DNA of 64,000 nucleotides, from positions 32,072,224-32,136,223 of the forward strand of contig OX637287.1 in NCBI GenBank assembly GCA_951799445.1. Reading direction: 5' to 3'. The stretch comes from Pseudisothecium myosuroides (taxonomy: Eukaryota; Streptophyta; Bryopsida; Hypnales; Lembophyllaceae). Below, in pieces: positions 36,021-48,757 of the stretch. Every line of letters begins with the position of its first letter. Within the stretch, counting starts at the first letter, position 1. The translations under genes and the position numbers were made by a program. The notes under the pieces are model-generated. The model saw only the letters and a program-made list of their open reading frames with translations. It was not told where the DNA came from and did no database searches.

Positions 36021-38600
36021 TTACTAGTAGAAGCCCCTGTTTCTTCTAACGTTAGCATCAAACAAAATTATTTTTTAGAACAGAAGCAGAAAAATGGGAT
36101 TGTAGCTATGGGAGGCAGAATTCAGTTGGATGTTCCAAATGTGTGAATATCACAGGCAAAACGAGTTCATGTCATGTGCGTCAAGAATGTTTTGGGAGGC
36201 ATTGAAAAAAACATAGGCGCGTTTTGTACAATGTCTAAGAAAATGTGGACTTGCCACGTTGGCAAGGGGTTTTGGTTTGACTACAAGTAAATTATTGAAA
36301 TTTATTGTGGGCTAAGGTAAAACACTGACCACATGTAAAAACATAGAGAAGGGGCAGCTCTTTGGCATCCTTTCTTAAAAACCTTGCATATATAGATGGG
36401 AAAGCTGCAAAATGACTTCATTTCCATTGTACTTCCAATATAGCACAAACTGTATTAACAAGTCCTAAAAAATTAGTATAATGCATTGTAGCATATATAC
36501 TATCCATAAATATATGTTTTTGTGCTTCATGATACTTCAAAAAGAAACATATTTTGTTGTAAGTTTATGAAGATTTATTTCCTGACTGCGTTGCAAATGA
36601 AATTCTTTTTTTTGTTGTAGTTATTGTTCATATCTTCTTCTAAAAAACAAGGAATATTAGAAATAAATCAATGATTTTGCACTTGCTTCTATTGTATGCT
36701 GCACTCATTCTTTTCTTTATTGAAGATTTCAAAATAATTGGATTGCAAATAGATTAGAAGACATTGCACTCTTCATATTATAGTCATGGTCAATCTTTCT
36801 AGTGCAAATTCTTTGATCTTTGCATGTTCAGAAACAATTTTACTATCAATTGGAATTCTTTGAAGCAACTCTTCTTCCATAAATTGAGGTTCTATACAAT
36901 TTCATTATTTTGTTAATAAAAAATTATCTTGATAGTGTAATAATTAAAGTAATAGTATTGTAATTTAAGTAGGTATTCACCTTCTACTGTTACGTCAATG
37001 ACATTTAAACCCAAAATACAAAAGGCATCACATTTTGGTATTGACAAAACTATGAAGTAATAGAAATCCTAAAATGCTTAGTGTTTTAATTAGTTTTTTC
37101 TTAAGAATGATGCCTTCTTGAAGTGTAGGTTTAGCATTGGACATTTGATTTTTGATGATGAATGACTAAGATTTTCTAATTCAACATTTTGTGCAAGGAT
37201 GTCCACTGCAAATCTTCATTTTCTATTGTTGAGGGCTCTTCAAAATTAGCTTGAAGTACAATACATCTTAGAGGGAAAATCACAATAGATATTTGTTTTC
37301 ACAAGATGTACAATGCATATAAAGAAACTAAGGAAATTCTTAGAGTTAATAGTTTTGCTGGAACCAACACTTGGATTTGACCTGGGACAAGAAGAATGAT
37401 TGAAAGACTATAAATGATTTGCACATGTTAGCAAGGACTTATAGTTTGACTGCAGATAAGTTTTTAGAAATTATTGGGGGCTGAGGTAAAACGCTGACCA
37501 CATGTGAAAAACAAGGAAAAGGCAGCCTTAAGGCACGCTTTTAAAAAAAATGATATTAGACGTGGCATTTCAGTGACTTGACATCCAATGAGGATGAAGT
37601 GGCATGCCACGTTAGCACACTTTGACGCCATCTAAGAATTTTAACTTTGTTTTTGTAGACGTCTAGATGTTTTTTGTGATGTCAACTAAGACATCTACTT
37701 GTTTTTAGAGACAACATCGTGTTCATCAGGATGTTTATGTCTGAAATTCTATTTTTAATTCAATTTGTAGGTTTTACATATGGTTTGTCTTCCCTCCTAC
37801 CACCCCATTTACAGTATAAATAGTTTGTCTTGTCATGTCAACATACTTACAATAAGTATCTTTTCAAGCCATGCAAGAAAACTACCAATACAATGTATTT
37901 GATATGGTGTACAATGTATGGCATATTGTACACGATGTTTAATATATTGTGTATGGTGTATAGTGTATGGCCTATTTTGTATGGTGTCATGTGTATGGCG
38001 TACATCTAAGCTGACATTGATGTTGCAAAATGTCTGGACGTCTAAGTTGACGTCGCTAAAAACAATATTAAAATTCTTCTAGACATCTAATTCTTTTGTG
38101 CCATATTTAACTATTTTTGGACTATTCAATGAATTTTGGACTAAACATCATGCATTATTCTTTATTATCATTCATTATTCTTTATTATTATTATTATTCT
38201 TTATTTATTATTCATTATTCTTTTGTGTAGTTAAATGTAGTTAAAAGTATGTTGACATTGATGATAATAATATTGATTTTTTCAAACGGCGTGACAACAG
38301 CTGCAACATTAGGTGCCACATCATTGCCAAATCAAGTGTAAACAATTCCATGTGGCACTGCGTGCCCATATGGCGCTTACTTGTCTGCCACATGGCGCAC
38401 TTTTGGCACCTTCTTTGACCATGTTTGATGTCATGTTTGATGTGATGTCGCTCTAAAAAAAGGTATTTTTTTAGATACCCTTGTATTTTTGCCATGTCAA
38501 TCTTGACAGGGTTTTTTAGACATCCACAAGAGACATGCCTGTTGTTTGACTAAACATCTGACTATGTTCACCGGCTTGTCAGAAAAAACGCAAATTTCTT
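36021..38600. repeat. AT-rich repeats including a direct-repeat pair
   Basis: No gene. About 36240-36390 and 37415-37550 are direct repeats sharing AGTTTGACT- and GGTAAAACGCTGACCACATG-type lines, about 1.16 kb apart. Between 37890 and 38005 a GTATGG/TGTATAGTG tandem tract repeats about eight times. TTATTCTTTATTATTA runs lie at 38150-38222. The pair could be LTRs of a small (TRIM-like) retroelement, but ends and duplications were not established. Confidence 0.4.
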
Positions 38601-38913
38601 TTATTGTCTGTTGGGGTTGACTAGGAAATCTGTTGGGCAAATTGAGGGTCTGTTAGGTGATTGGGGTGCCTTGGGCAAATGGGGAGAGTTACAAAACCTT
38701 GGCACTTAGTTTGAAGAAGAATTTACGATCTGGAGGGGACTAAGAGAAATTGAATCTTTTTTAAACAAAATTAACTATAGATCTTCTAATTTGGTTGGAG
38801 TGCTAAGGCTTCTATGTTTTTGGAGGCTAATCTTTGGTTGTTCCCAAACACGTTTTGGAAATTAAAATTTAGAGATAAACACAAGGGGGTTCAAAGCTTT
38901 GTCGTCATGTTGG
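38601..38913 (+). repeat. K-type core and motif
   Basis: GC-richer units (GTCTGTTGGGGTTGACTAGG, GGTCTGTTAGGTGATTGGGG), then the GGTTCAAAGCTTTGTCGTC motif at about 38889 seen repeatedly in K copies. Confidence 0.45.
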
Positions 38914-38916
38914 TTC

Positions 38917-39420
38917 CCCTAAAGTTCTTTGACTATGTTTCATTTGAAAACACTAAAAATAGACCATTTTCATGGCAAAGGCCCCCAAAAAATGAAAAAT
39001 GAAATCTTGTTGCATCTAACCATAAGATCTAGTGGTAGATTACTTCATTATATTGTAGGAAAAAAATGGGACGTTTTGATCACACAAATTGCAAGATTAT
39101 AGCATTCGAAGTTGAAAAAAATGTTTTGGGGGCATCCAAATTCTAGGCAGCTTTGATTTAGAGAGGCTTTTGCACAATTTTATTTTGTTTTTTGCTTGAA
39201 ATGTTTTTGCTTTCTTTTTGTGACAAAGTTGGTCACATGTTTAAAAACTTCATAATATTTCAAATTGGGAAACATATACCAAGAAATTTCAATAAGGAAC
39301 TAGCTTCAAGAAAAGTCTCATATAAAGTCTTTTTTTTAACAATTTATGGCTTATACATACAATAATTTCTTCAAAATAAAAAGGACGAGGTTTTAGATTT
39401 CAGCTAAACCTAGAAGAAGA
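38917..39420. mobile_element. Decayed family A left part
   Basis: Begins CCCCTAAAGTTCTTTGACTA like family A and follows it with decay for about 400 bases (GTTGGTCACATGTTTAAAAA, then an AACATATACC line). A right end of the A/C type (GCCAAAAAACGC then GGTCTTTTAGGGATTAA) is found only at 41130-41163, so the copy seems to be split by later insertions (family I at 39.5 kb, H at 40.1 kb). Confidence 0.5.
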
Positions 39421-39479
39421 AAAAAAGAAAAAAAGAAAAAAATCGTCCAAAATATTAAACTTTGGCAACCTTGATAAAT

Positions 39480-39761
39480 CATTAGAGGAGATTTGAGCCT
39501 TCGGAAGACCGTTTTAGGGTTGTCTCCAATGCTGGGAACCAGCCCTTGCTGTCAGAAAAAAAAAAGTTTAAAAAAAAAAAGAAAAAAGTTATTAAAATGT
39601 TAAAAGAATACTAAAAAAAATTCAAAAAAATTCAAAAAAAAAATGACGTGGCAGTCGCTTGGCGACGTTAGATTGGCCATTTGGCAACATTCCAGCATTC
39701 TTGCAAAGTTCCCATAGTACGGGAACTTGCAGTCTCTTAGAAGCCCAAATCTCCTCTAATG
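39480..39761. mobile_element. Family I MITE, copy 4
   Basis: Inverted ends CATTAGAGGAGATTTGAGCC and CATTAGAGGAGATTTGGGC, then A-rich spacer, a TGACGTGGCAGTCGCTTGGC line and a GGGAACTTGCAG segment. No coding potential. Confidence 0.75.
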
Positions 39762-40069
39762 CTATGTCAAAGCTGAAGGAAAGGGTAGTTTGGCATATTG
39801 GACCTACTATAGGAGGAGGTTGGGTTAGAGTTGGCAAAGCCGGATTCATCTTGCCAACCACTGACACTGGATAGTAGTTCTAACATTCTCTTTGATTTTG
39901 AAGATGTTTCCCTTCTCCTTGATTTTAAAGATGTTCCCTGCTCGGTTGCTCCATGAAATAAATTTTTTGGTTAGTGGACATTAAATTTCAAGGGAATCAA
40001 AACATTTGGAAGTTACTTCCCGTAGCTTTTTGATCCACTTATTTTGTGAGCTTAGAAATGAATAGAAAA

Positions 40070-40620
40070 TATATTTATACAAGTGAGGTGATATGAGGTA
40101 AAACAACCCATGTGGGATATGTAAATTAGAATTCTTAAGACTTCAATCGCTCATAGTTATGTGAAAATTAAGAATTGTGTTCAAATTATAATTTTGGACC
40201 TCATTTAGGCATAGTAGAGTAACTTTTTTGAAAAAATTGTGAACTAAAAAAAGTTGAAAAATCAAGCTAACTTCATTTCGAAGAAACCGTTTGGATTTCA
40301 AGCCTCCAATCAAATGTTATGGACAAATTTCAAAGAGGGGTTGGAAGGGACATTTTCTTTGACATTTTCAAATATACTCTTTGAATTTTATCCATAAATT
40401 TATTTTGAAGGCTCAAAATCACAAAAGGATTTCTAGAAATGAAATTTAGTTTGATTTCAAAACAATTTTTAGTTCAAAGTTTTTTAAAAGATGTTACTAT
40501 ACTATGCCAAAATGAGGTCTAAAATTTTACTTCGAACACAATTCCTACATTTTGACAATGAACGGGCAAGACCTCATCTCCAAATTATCATGTACCCTTT
40601 AAGGACTCATCATGGAAAAT
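40070..40620. repeat. Foldback repeat H, copy 2
   Basis: Left arm around 40170-40250 (GACCTCATTTAGGCATAGTA) and right arm around 40469-40545 (its complement, CTATGCCAAAATGAGGTC) surround a middle that is also partly self-complementary. Best preserved H copy. Confidence 0.6.
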
Positions 40621-41165
40621 GGATTTCATTATAAAGAGAACCTCTCTACCCTCCAATCCTTTGAATATCAATGAATCAGTTTCTTCATTTTGCCACCACA
40701 ATTTTTCTTGGATGGTACTTTGTCACATGACAACTTTGTAGTTGTCTCAATGGATTCTTTGGGTGTTATCTTTTCTTTATTTTTAGATGTGACAATTAGG
40801 ATCCTATGCCCGTTAACCCAATTAAGCCAAAGGAAGCCATGGAGCAATTCACTTCTTGCCACCACTTCCATATACATTGTGACAAATTTATGAGTTCAAA
40901 AAATGTCAGTGAAGTACCCGGTTTGAACCTGGGTTGAAAGCATGCCCATGGCCCTATCCAATTTCTTTTGGGCATAGTATTGCTTTTTTCATTCTATTGT
41001 AAATAACCTTGTCCGTGCTGCCCCCTCCCCCCCCCAATCCATTGAAAACAACATTTTCCCTCATAACTTTTTATAAGGCAATTTAGTGAATTTTTTTGTT
41101 CTTACTAAACTGCCCCAAATCGCTATGTTGCCAAAAAACGCTATTTGGTCTTTTAGGGATTAAAT
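40621..41165. other. Mixed repeat DNA, possible tRNA-derived B box
   Basis: On the minus strand near 40920-40936 there is ACCCAGGTTCAAACCGGG, which fits the B-box consensus of tRNA genes and tRNA-derived SINEs. No A box or full tRNA fold was found. The end of a TTAA-type element lies at 41130-41163. Confidence 0.3.
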
Positions 41166-41225
41166 CAAGGAGGTTCAAAGCTTTGGTATTGGGTTAGTGT
41201 GAATACAAAACTCTAAGACTTTTAA

Positions 41226-41963
41226 CCCCTAAAGGAAAAAGCTGCGTTTTTTGGCAACATAGCAATTTTGGGCAACTCACTACAAATGGAGTTTTTATTT
41301 TTTTTTCTTTGAAAATTTTATACAACATGTGCCCAAGGAGTAGCTTTAAGGCCTAACAATTTTCATAACTTTTGACTACACAGTTAAAAAGTTATTTTAT
41401 GATATGTGATTTTCTTTGAACTTTGGGCAGCCCGGGTAGCTCAGAAAATTTCTTTAAAAATGAATTTTTAAGAAAATAAAAAATTGAAATTGGTTCTTTA
41501 GATTTATATATGCGTGGTAACTTTGAATCATTCAATTTCAATCAATGAGTCAAAAGTTATGAGGAGTTTAAGTTTACGGGTAGGTATGGTTTTCAAAGAT
41601 TCCATACTTACCCACAAACTTAAACTCCTCATAACTTTTGACTCATTGATTGAAATTGAATGATTCAAAGTTACCATGTATATATAAATCTAAAGAACCA
41701 ATTTCAATTTTTTATTTTCTTAAAAATTCATTTTTAAAGAAATTTCTGAGCTGCCCGGGCTGCCCAAAGTTAAAAGAAAATCACATATCATGCAATAACT
41801 TTTTAACTATGTAGTCAAAAGTTATGAAAATTGTCTGGCCTTAAAGCTACTCCTTGGACATATGTTGTGTAAAATTTTCACAAGAAAAAAATGAAAACCC
41901 CATTCGTAGTGAGCTGCCCAAAATTGCTATGTTGCCAAAAAACGCAGCTTGGTCCTTTAGGGG
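41226..41963. mobile_element. TTAA-flanked foldback element, family C
   Basis: Flanked by TTAA at 41222-41225 and 41964-41967, ends CCCCTAAAGGAAAAAGCTGC and (minus) CCCCTAAAGGACCAAGCTGC. The two arms, about 350 bases each, are near-perfect inverted copies meeting near 41590. Each arm matches the right half of family A (GTCAAAAGTTATGAGGAGTT, GGCAACATAGCAATTTTGGG). So C looks like an A element rebuilt from two inverted right halves. Non-coding. Confidence 0.85.
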
Positions 41964-42066
41964 TTAAGCCAAGGAGGTTCAAAGCTTTGCTATCTACAAT
42001 AAGAGTTAGGCGATTATAATAAAACTTTGGGCAAGGCAACGTGGTACAATACAAATTAGTGCTTAA

Positions 42067-42703
42067 ACCCTAAATGCCCAAGGCCTGTTTTGAGCCTCTT
42101 GGAATTTGCTCTAAATTGAACAAAAAGCCAACATTTTGATAAGTTGAATTAATTTTTTTTGAATTGTAATCGTGCAAATTCAAACTAAACGTGTTAGAGA
42201 TTACGTAGGAAAAGAAAACACAACAATATCATTTAAGGATTGAAAGATTATAATGTTTGATCATCAGGGTGTTAAAACTATGAAAATCTTTGAGCTCTCT
42301 TTTTGCATATCAAATCTAAAAAGTTCAAGACCAAAAGAATATGAGGTTGAAGGGCCTAAAAAATATAACCCCAATCAATTTATGACTTCTCAAAATCTAC
42401 CCTACAATTTTTTTAAATGAATTTCTAGTGTGATTTTTTCTCCAAGATCTAGTGTATTTGAGGCTCATTTCCAAGAGCCCTCAACACTACAAAAAGTCAA
42501 GATTGCAATGGATACCTTTGCACAAAATCTTGAATAGAAAAATCATAATCATTCATTTTCAAAATCGAATTTTTGATGCTAAAACTAAACTTTGAAAAGA
42601 ATCTTTCAAAAATATAAACTACTAAAAATAGAAATTTGGTAAGGTTTTATTTAACTTCAAAGTTTCTTCGACACTACATTTGGGTGCCTTGGGCATTTAG
42701 GGG
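42067..42703. mobile_element. TTAA-flanked element, family D copy 1
   Basis: Ends ACCCTAAATGCCCAAGGCC and (minus) CCCCTAAATGCCCAAGGCAC, flanked by TTAA at 42063-42066 and 42704-42707. About 637 bases, no gene. The left part is repeated at 51364-51595. Confidence 0.8.
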
Positions 42704-42859
42704 TTAAGATAGTTTAGTACAAAATGTGTTAGTATATCCAAATTATTGTACACTTAACTTACAACAAAACACTAGAAGACCTTATAAGCTTTTAATTCGT
42801 CACTTGGAGCTCATAGATTTTTTCTTTTGAAAGTTGCAATTTAAAGTTGATAAAGATAT

Positions 42860-43450
42860 GTACAAAAAGCCATAAAAAGAGTGTAGAACCAAAATAGGGT
42901 TGTATCATATCCATTATAGTATTTGGTCTAGTTTTGATTTTATATGTAAAACTCTTCCAAACCTCACTTGAAAATAGAGTAGAAACCACAAGATAGCAAG
43001 ATTTATTGAATTTGAGTCACATAGCCTTAAAAGGGCTAAATTCCACCATGAATGTGGCAATTCATGGCTAAGCTGATCTGAGGGATCCACAACAAGGCCA
43101 CTAGGTCGGGTTCTAAAGTTAGGTTTTGAATTCCCCATAAAATCGATGAATTTCCAAAAAAATCCCGATTGTTAGCATACATGAGCTACTAACTCAAGAC
43201 GGGCCCGTGGAGGAATCTACTACCCAAGAATGGTATTCTAAAATAATTCCTATGCCAGGAGTCCAACAACAAAATCGATTTGCCAAGATTTTTTCAACTG
43301 CAAAAGATTCCCGCGCCATTGACAATTCAAGGAGACGGCCAATTTGGATCTCTACCGACCAATTGTGCCAGGTATGAAAATGCACCTACACATCTTTTGT
43401 AGGACTCTTTGAGAGGTCCCATGAAAATTTCTGGCAGTATCCTTCTTATC
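42860..43450 (-). repeat. Repeat J copy 2 (minus)
   Basis: Inverted relative to 23405-24060. Carries the same frame on the minus strand (about 43194-43385: FHTWHNWS, LLELSMARESFAVE, NRFCCWTPG). No function recognised. Confidence 0.55.
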
Positions 43451-43864
43451 TTCCACCTTATCTCCTCCTCAACCACACAAATCAAGTGAAGTTCAGCCTA
43501 TACCTTGAACATAAGGTTGCACTATCACCCATTGTTCATTAAATTTGACCACACAATTAAATCCACCTTCTTACTAAAAGATAAACCACCTTATAATTAC
43601 TAAAAGACTATTTTTTTCTATTTTTTTCTTTTTAAGACTTTAAATATACAAAATAAAAATTTGAAATCACTAACATGTCTGCTAGACATCTACTAGAGGT
43701 CAAAAATCAAAGTTTCAAGAGAAGCATCATTCCATCTGCAAAATATGAGAATGCGTTTAATACTGACTGCAATGTATTCTGCAAAATCTGCCTTGGTTAA
43801 AGGATTGACCAATGTTAGTGGCCACGACTTCTTTTCATTAGATCTGACCATACAAAAATATTGA

Positions 43865-44143
43865 TTGTCGTTTAGACCTTCAAAACACCCTTCAAATGTC
43901 ATTTTTGGCTACCGAGCTCAACACATCCAACTTACAACAAGATCACCAACACTCAAGTATCATGCTGAAGGTTCCCATGCCATTGTTGCTCCACACAAGA
44001 TTGCGTTGGTGGTCAAAAAGGCCCAACTATATCTTGAAGACGCTCATGCGGCGTTAAAAGACCCAGCAGCAAAAGAGACTAATCCAGCAATTGTAACAAA
44101 AAAAACTCAAATTCTCCAGTTCGACATATTAAACCTAAAGTGA
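43865..44143 (+). CDS. Unidentified small open frame, 92 codons
   Basis: ATG-started frame in a locally GC-richer stretch, with a charged C-terminal part (VVKKAQLYLEDAHAALKDPA). No family recognised, no splice or promoter evidence, and it may be a fragment of a gene captured by a repeat or chance. Another frame of 69 codons overlaps on the minus strand. Treat as doubtful. Confidence 0.2.
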   Translation: MSFRPSKHPSNVIFGYRAQHIQLTTRSPTLKYHAEGSHAIVAPHKIALVVKKAQLYLEDAHAALKDPAAKETNPAIVTKKTQILQFDILNLK

Positions 44144-45680
44144 AAAACAAAGAAAAAAATTGATAAAGTTCATAGATGGTTTTCTCTTTTTTAAACTTTT
44201 CAATGAAAAGGCGTCACCTTGAAGCCATTTCAAATGATGTCATCTTATTCTTTATATTATTGTAATGAAATCCATCCAAAATTCATATCAACACATATTT
44301 TAGATAATGCACGCATTTGCAATGCAATATCATTCAAGTAGATTTGTGTAAGTGCACAGTTATAGGTATTATGAGTCGTTGATTTCCAGTCGATTTTTTA
44401 ACCAGTCTATAATTGAAATTAGACATACTTATTTAACAAAATAGGATTTCAGAAAATCTTGACAAAAAAATTTACAACAACTTTATTCTTGGGCTAAAAA
44501 ATACCAAATTTTTTTAAATCCATCTGAAGTCAATATTCTCTCACAATTTTTTTTTCCTCCACCAAACCCAACCAACAACTATGGCGAAATCTTTAAGTGG
44601 TTGAAAATAGATTGTAAGCTTCTGGTTAGAAGTTCTAAACTTCCAATTCATCTAAGATTTCAAATTTCAAATTGTTAAAAATTCCAAGCCCTAATTTTTG
44701 AAAATCCAAATTCCAAAGGTTAAATTTGCACCAAGGCCAAATATTAGCGAGCAAGTATAGTCCAACACCTAGGCCTACAACTGGCCCCCAATTGATGGTC
44801 GAGATTTGATGCAAGTTTGGGCCCGATCTACAGTCTAAATCAGGCACAGATTGATAATCTAATTGACGGTCTAGATAGAGCCAAGGTTTGGCCTCTTTTT
44901 GACGGTTTAAATCAAGCGTGGATCATTTTCAATTAAGGTAGTGTGAGGGGTCAGTTTGACAAAGCGTAGAGGAGCTCAATAAATCTAGAGAATCATTTTT
45001 TAGTAAAAAAATTCAATTGTTTCAACTAAAAATAAAAATTTAGAAGCCATATTCTCCTTCTTCTACATACCTGAAGCTACCTAAAGTTTAGCAAAGCAAT
45101 TACAAGCAAGAATCTCATAAAGATAGAACTAGTAAAAGGAAAGAAAGGGAGAAGGAGCCTTGGAATGAGAAGTGCAAAAACTTAGGAATTGAATTGTATC
45201 TGTGACCAAAGGATGATAAAATTAAGGAGAAATCTAAATATGAATTTCTATTAACCATAGTCCATAGAAAATTTGCATTAGACAATTATTGAATTGTGGA
45301 TCAAGTAGGGGAACAAGAATATTGCATTATTTGAAGTTTTTGTCTTGGAATTGAATAATTGTTCCTTGATAAAGTCAACTGGTGGACTTCAATCATTAAA
45401 AATAGAAAAAATGGAAGATAGAGAGAAAGTTGAAGTAGGAAGGAAATAAAAGAATCTAGAAAGAAAATAGAAGGAAAACTTGGAAGGACAAATAAAAATA
45501 GACTAGGATTTTAATTTTGCAACTTATATCAAAAAACCTAACAATTAAGCAATAAGCAAACTATCAAGAAAGAAGAAGATGGAGAACAAGGGAGGATGCA
45601 GAAGGCGTCTTCAAACACCTCTTGAATGAGGTTCATTCCGAGATAAATGCCAAATTCCACTAATTTCCTCCAAGTCTTTT
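44144..45680 (-). repeat. Dispersed repeat K, copy 5 (inverted), first part
   Basis: A core of degenerate units (TTGATGGTCGAGATTTGATG; TTGACGGTCTAGAT; TTTGACGGTTTAAATC) at 44790-44930, then AT-rich tract like the reverse of K leaders. No gene. Confidence 0.4.
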
Positions 45681-45686
45681 GATTAA

Positions 45687-46595
45687 CTCTTAAAGGACCA
45701 AACAACATTTTTTTGAAAACATAGCGATTCTAGGTAGCTCGCTACAAAAGAATTTTTTTTTTTTTTCTTTGAAGTTTTTACACTAAATGTGCTCAAGGTG
45801 TAGCTTTAAGGTGCAATAATTTCATAACTTTTGACTACATGGTTTAAAAATTATTGTATGATATGTAATTTTCATTGATCTTCAAGCTCAAAAAATTCTT
45901 AAAAAAACACTTTTTTCAGAAACAAGAATTTGAAATTAGTTTTCTAGATTTATACAGATGTAGAAAGCTTTGAATCATTCCATTTTGATTTTGAGATGAA
46001 AGTTATGAGGAGTTTTAGTTTGAAGGTAGTCAAGGATTCTTTACTCTAAAGTAAACTTTAAAGCCTTTCATTTAACTCAATTTTCAATTAATTTTGGAAA
46101 AAAATAATAACATTAGGTATAGATTGTTTATTACAACATAACAACCATTGGAATTGGCATTTTTCAATTCCATAACTAGATTCTTAACAATTTAGTGTTT
46201 AGAATCATTCTTTATTTTTCACTACTTACTATTTTTTTCCTATATGTTTTACAATTTTAAATTATCTAAAAAATTTCAAGCTTGTAGCCAATTTGCCTTA
46301 AAGAATGAATTCAAAGAAGAACCACCAACATAGACATTTTTTCATACAAAATGTGACCTTGTGAAGTGCAGCTGCCTGGTTTTTTGTAGGATTAAAAAAA
46401 GGATTTTTGTCAATTCAAATGCTAATATCTTGCAATCTACACAGTGGAAGTTTTTGAAATTTTTTCTACATCTATTCAAACTAGCATACTACAAGATTCT
46501 ACTGTTACATGTGTTTTAAAATATTTTCTTCCTAAAATTTGATACTTAAAACTAAAATGGCAATTTTGGAGCATTTTTAGTGAAAAGTTTAGGGA
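45687..46595 (-). mobile_element. TTAA-flanked element, family A copy 4 (inverted, aged)
   Basis: Flanked by TTAA at 45683-45686 and 46596-46599. Left end CTCTTAAAGGACCAAACAAC. The right end, read minus, is TCCCTAAACTTTTCACTAAA with AATGCTCCAAAATTGCC, the family A left end. About 909 bases with substantial divergence from copies 1 and 2. Confidence 0.7.
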
Positions 46596-46599
46596 TTAA

Positions 46600-48300
46600 G
46601 AATCTAAAACCATAGCCGAAGTTACAATTTAGATTCAAACCTCATCATAGTTTTTATTTCAAGTTTCATTTTAGATACTCGTAGAAAACTTTCAAAGCTT
46701 TCCAAAAACATATAACACTTAGAAAATAGACTTAAAACAAGTAAGATATTAATTGAATAAATTGATGAAGTTTAGGAACAAAATTAGATGAAAATTAGTA
46801 TACGTCATCCAAAGAAGACAAGAATAGAAATTTAGAGGGAAGTAAAAATCCAAAGTCTAAATGTGTAATGAATAGTTAATTTCAAGTTATAGATTAGAAG
46901 AAAATAGCGGATGAAGTTTTGAAGTACCGATTAGTGATCGAATTCTATCCACTCATAACTTTCACTAGGAAAGTCTAATTCTCACGTGTCTTAGCATTTT
47001 GAATAGTCAATTTTAGGCACTACAAGGAACAAATGCTAAAATGCTAAAAATGCTAAACTAACAGAAGGAGTCTAGAGTCTTTAGAATGATATAGATGTTA
47101 ACCTAGAATCCTTTAAAGACAACTAAGTAGTATTTAGAGTTTAGAATCATACAAAAGAAGTGTAGCGGAGTTCATGACTAGTGTTTACTTCAAAAATCTT
47201 AATTTAAACCACATATCCTAAGATTAAATTAGGACCAGGCACACAAATTATTATAAAATCCCATTTGTATGGTATAATTAACTAAGCCATGTGATGTTTA
47301 AACCACCTCCTATCTTAGCTAGAATTAAAATTGATATTCTAATATGGGAAAGGTCATAACTTGGTACTATAATTAAAATGAAGAAAAAAGCCATAAAGTC
47401 TATAGAAATTAGAGCACTAAAAAGACAAGAGGATGAGAGGGGCCTACATGCCAAAAAACTCTAATGGTAAATAAATACATTAAACTTATTCCATCAAAGT
47501 TTTTCCGTAAACAAACAAATAGCTTATGAACATAGGCTACTAAATTGCCTTAAATATATTTATAAGGGGCCCAACCACCTAATAAACATGTCATTTTTCC
47601 AAAGGGTTATAAATCTACATTCACCTGTTTCAAAACGAAAAATTAAAAACACAAATGTAACAAAACTAAAGGTTGGAGTTTAGAATTTAGGATTTACAAA
47701 AAATGTAGAATATCAAATTTTTGAAGTGGAAGTTTTTGCATTTGGAGTGAATGGAGTTTTTGTAGAGTGAACCCTTTTTGATTTTAGATTTTAACTTGCA
47801 GATGTATGCTTTAATACTTTAGATTTACTTATATTTCTTTGCATTATATTTCTTACTCGTAGTTTATCTTTCTCATATAATGCTCTTTTCATACATGTGA
47901 AAGACACAAAATTATAGAATTGCTCTATATAATAGATTCAGTCCCGCTCACTTTGAAGAAGATTTGTGATTGAAATTCCCTATTTATAAAATTCTCTTTG
48001 TGTAAACCTTTGTTAGAAGTTTGCATAATTATTTATGTGGATTGCTTTAGATAATTGAATATAATTGAATATAGATTGTATAGTTTTATAGTTAAAATCC
48101 AAAATAATTTTTAGTATGGTACATCCACAATACTATTCAATAAAAGTCATATGAAAATGTATTGTGGATCTAGAATCCTATTAGTAAGATCTATATGAGA
48201 ATTAAAATAAAATTTTGTGAGAATAATTAAATCAAGAAGTTTTGAATGGAAGATTAAGTGCAACTGAAGATTACATGCAACGATTGGGGGGTTGCCCACT
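46600..48300. repeat. AT-rich DNA, K copy 5 remainder
   Basis: 46660-46960 repeats the AAAACATATAACACTTAGAA and GGATGAAGTTTTGAAGTACC lines seen at 16070-16420. The rest is AT-rich DNA with no recognised feature. Confidence 0.4.
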
Positions 48301-48329
48301 GAATATCTAAATAATTTGACCTCCCACTT

Positions 48330-48540
48330 AGAGATGCACTGGATGTTAACACGTCCCCAATTGGGGCAGTTCCAGTAAACTTGGGTGTCAGGTTCGTCTA
48401 GGCCCCTAGTGTGAGGGCCTCTTGGATTTTAGTTTTCTGAAAATGTAAAAATGTCGCCAGGGCCTTGCTTCAGGTTCACTGTACTGTTTCCCCTTATCAA
48501 TGGAAATCGTTCATGTATTTGCAAAAAGTAAATAAATAAA
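48330..48540 (+). repeat. LINE/SINE-type 3' end (1)
   Basis: GTCGCCAGGGCCTTGCTTC, CCCCTTATCAATGGAAATCG and an (AAAT)n tail. Similar to tails at 48640 and, inverted, at 50280 and 51250. No duplication found. Confidence 0.5.
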
Positions 48541-48639
48541 TAAACTGACCTTATGATGGTCCACTACATCACAAACATGACTCAAGTAAAACATGTCACA
48601 CATTGTCATGGAGAAAATGATTCATTTATAAATTTAAAA

Positions 48640-48717
48640 AATTGCCGCCGGGGACCTGCTCCCTTGGTTTGATGTACTTGTTCCTTTTATCGATGGAATT
48701 TGTCCATTTGTTTAAAT

Positions 48718-48756
<39 letters not shown>

Positions 48757-48757
48757 T
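48640..48757 (+). repeat. LINE/SINE-type 3' end (2) with (ATT)n tail
   Basis: TTGCCGCCGGGGACCTGCTC, then ATCGATGGAATTTGTCCATT and an (ATT)n microsatellite of about 11 units at 48723-48755. Typical of a retroposed element ending in a simple repeat. Confidence 0.6.

Noticed and set aside
40915..40940. tRNA gene
   Set aside because: A B-box-like stretch on the minus strand but no A box, acceptor stem or cloverleaf.
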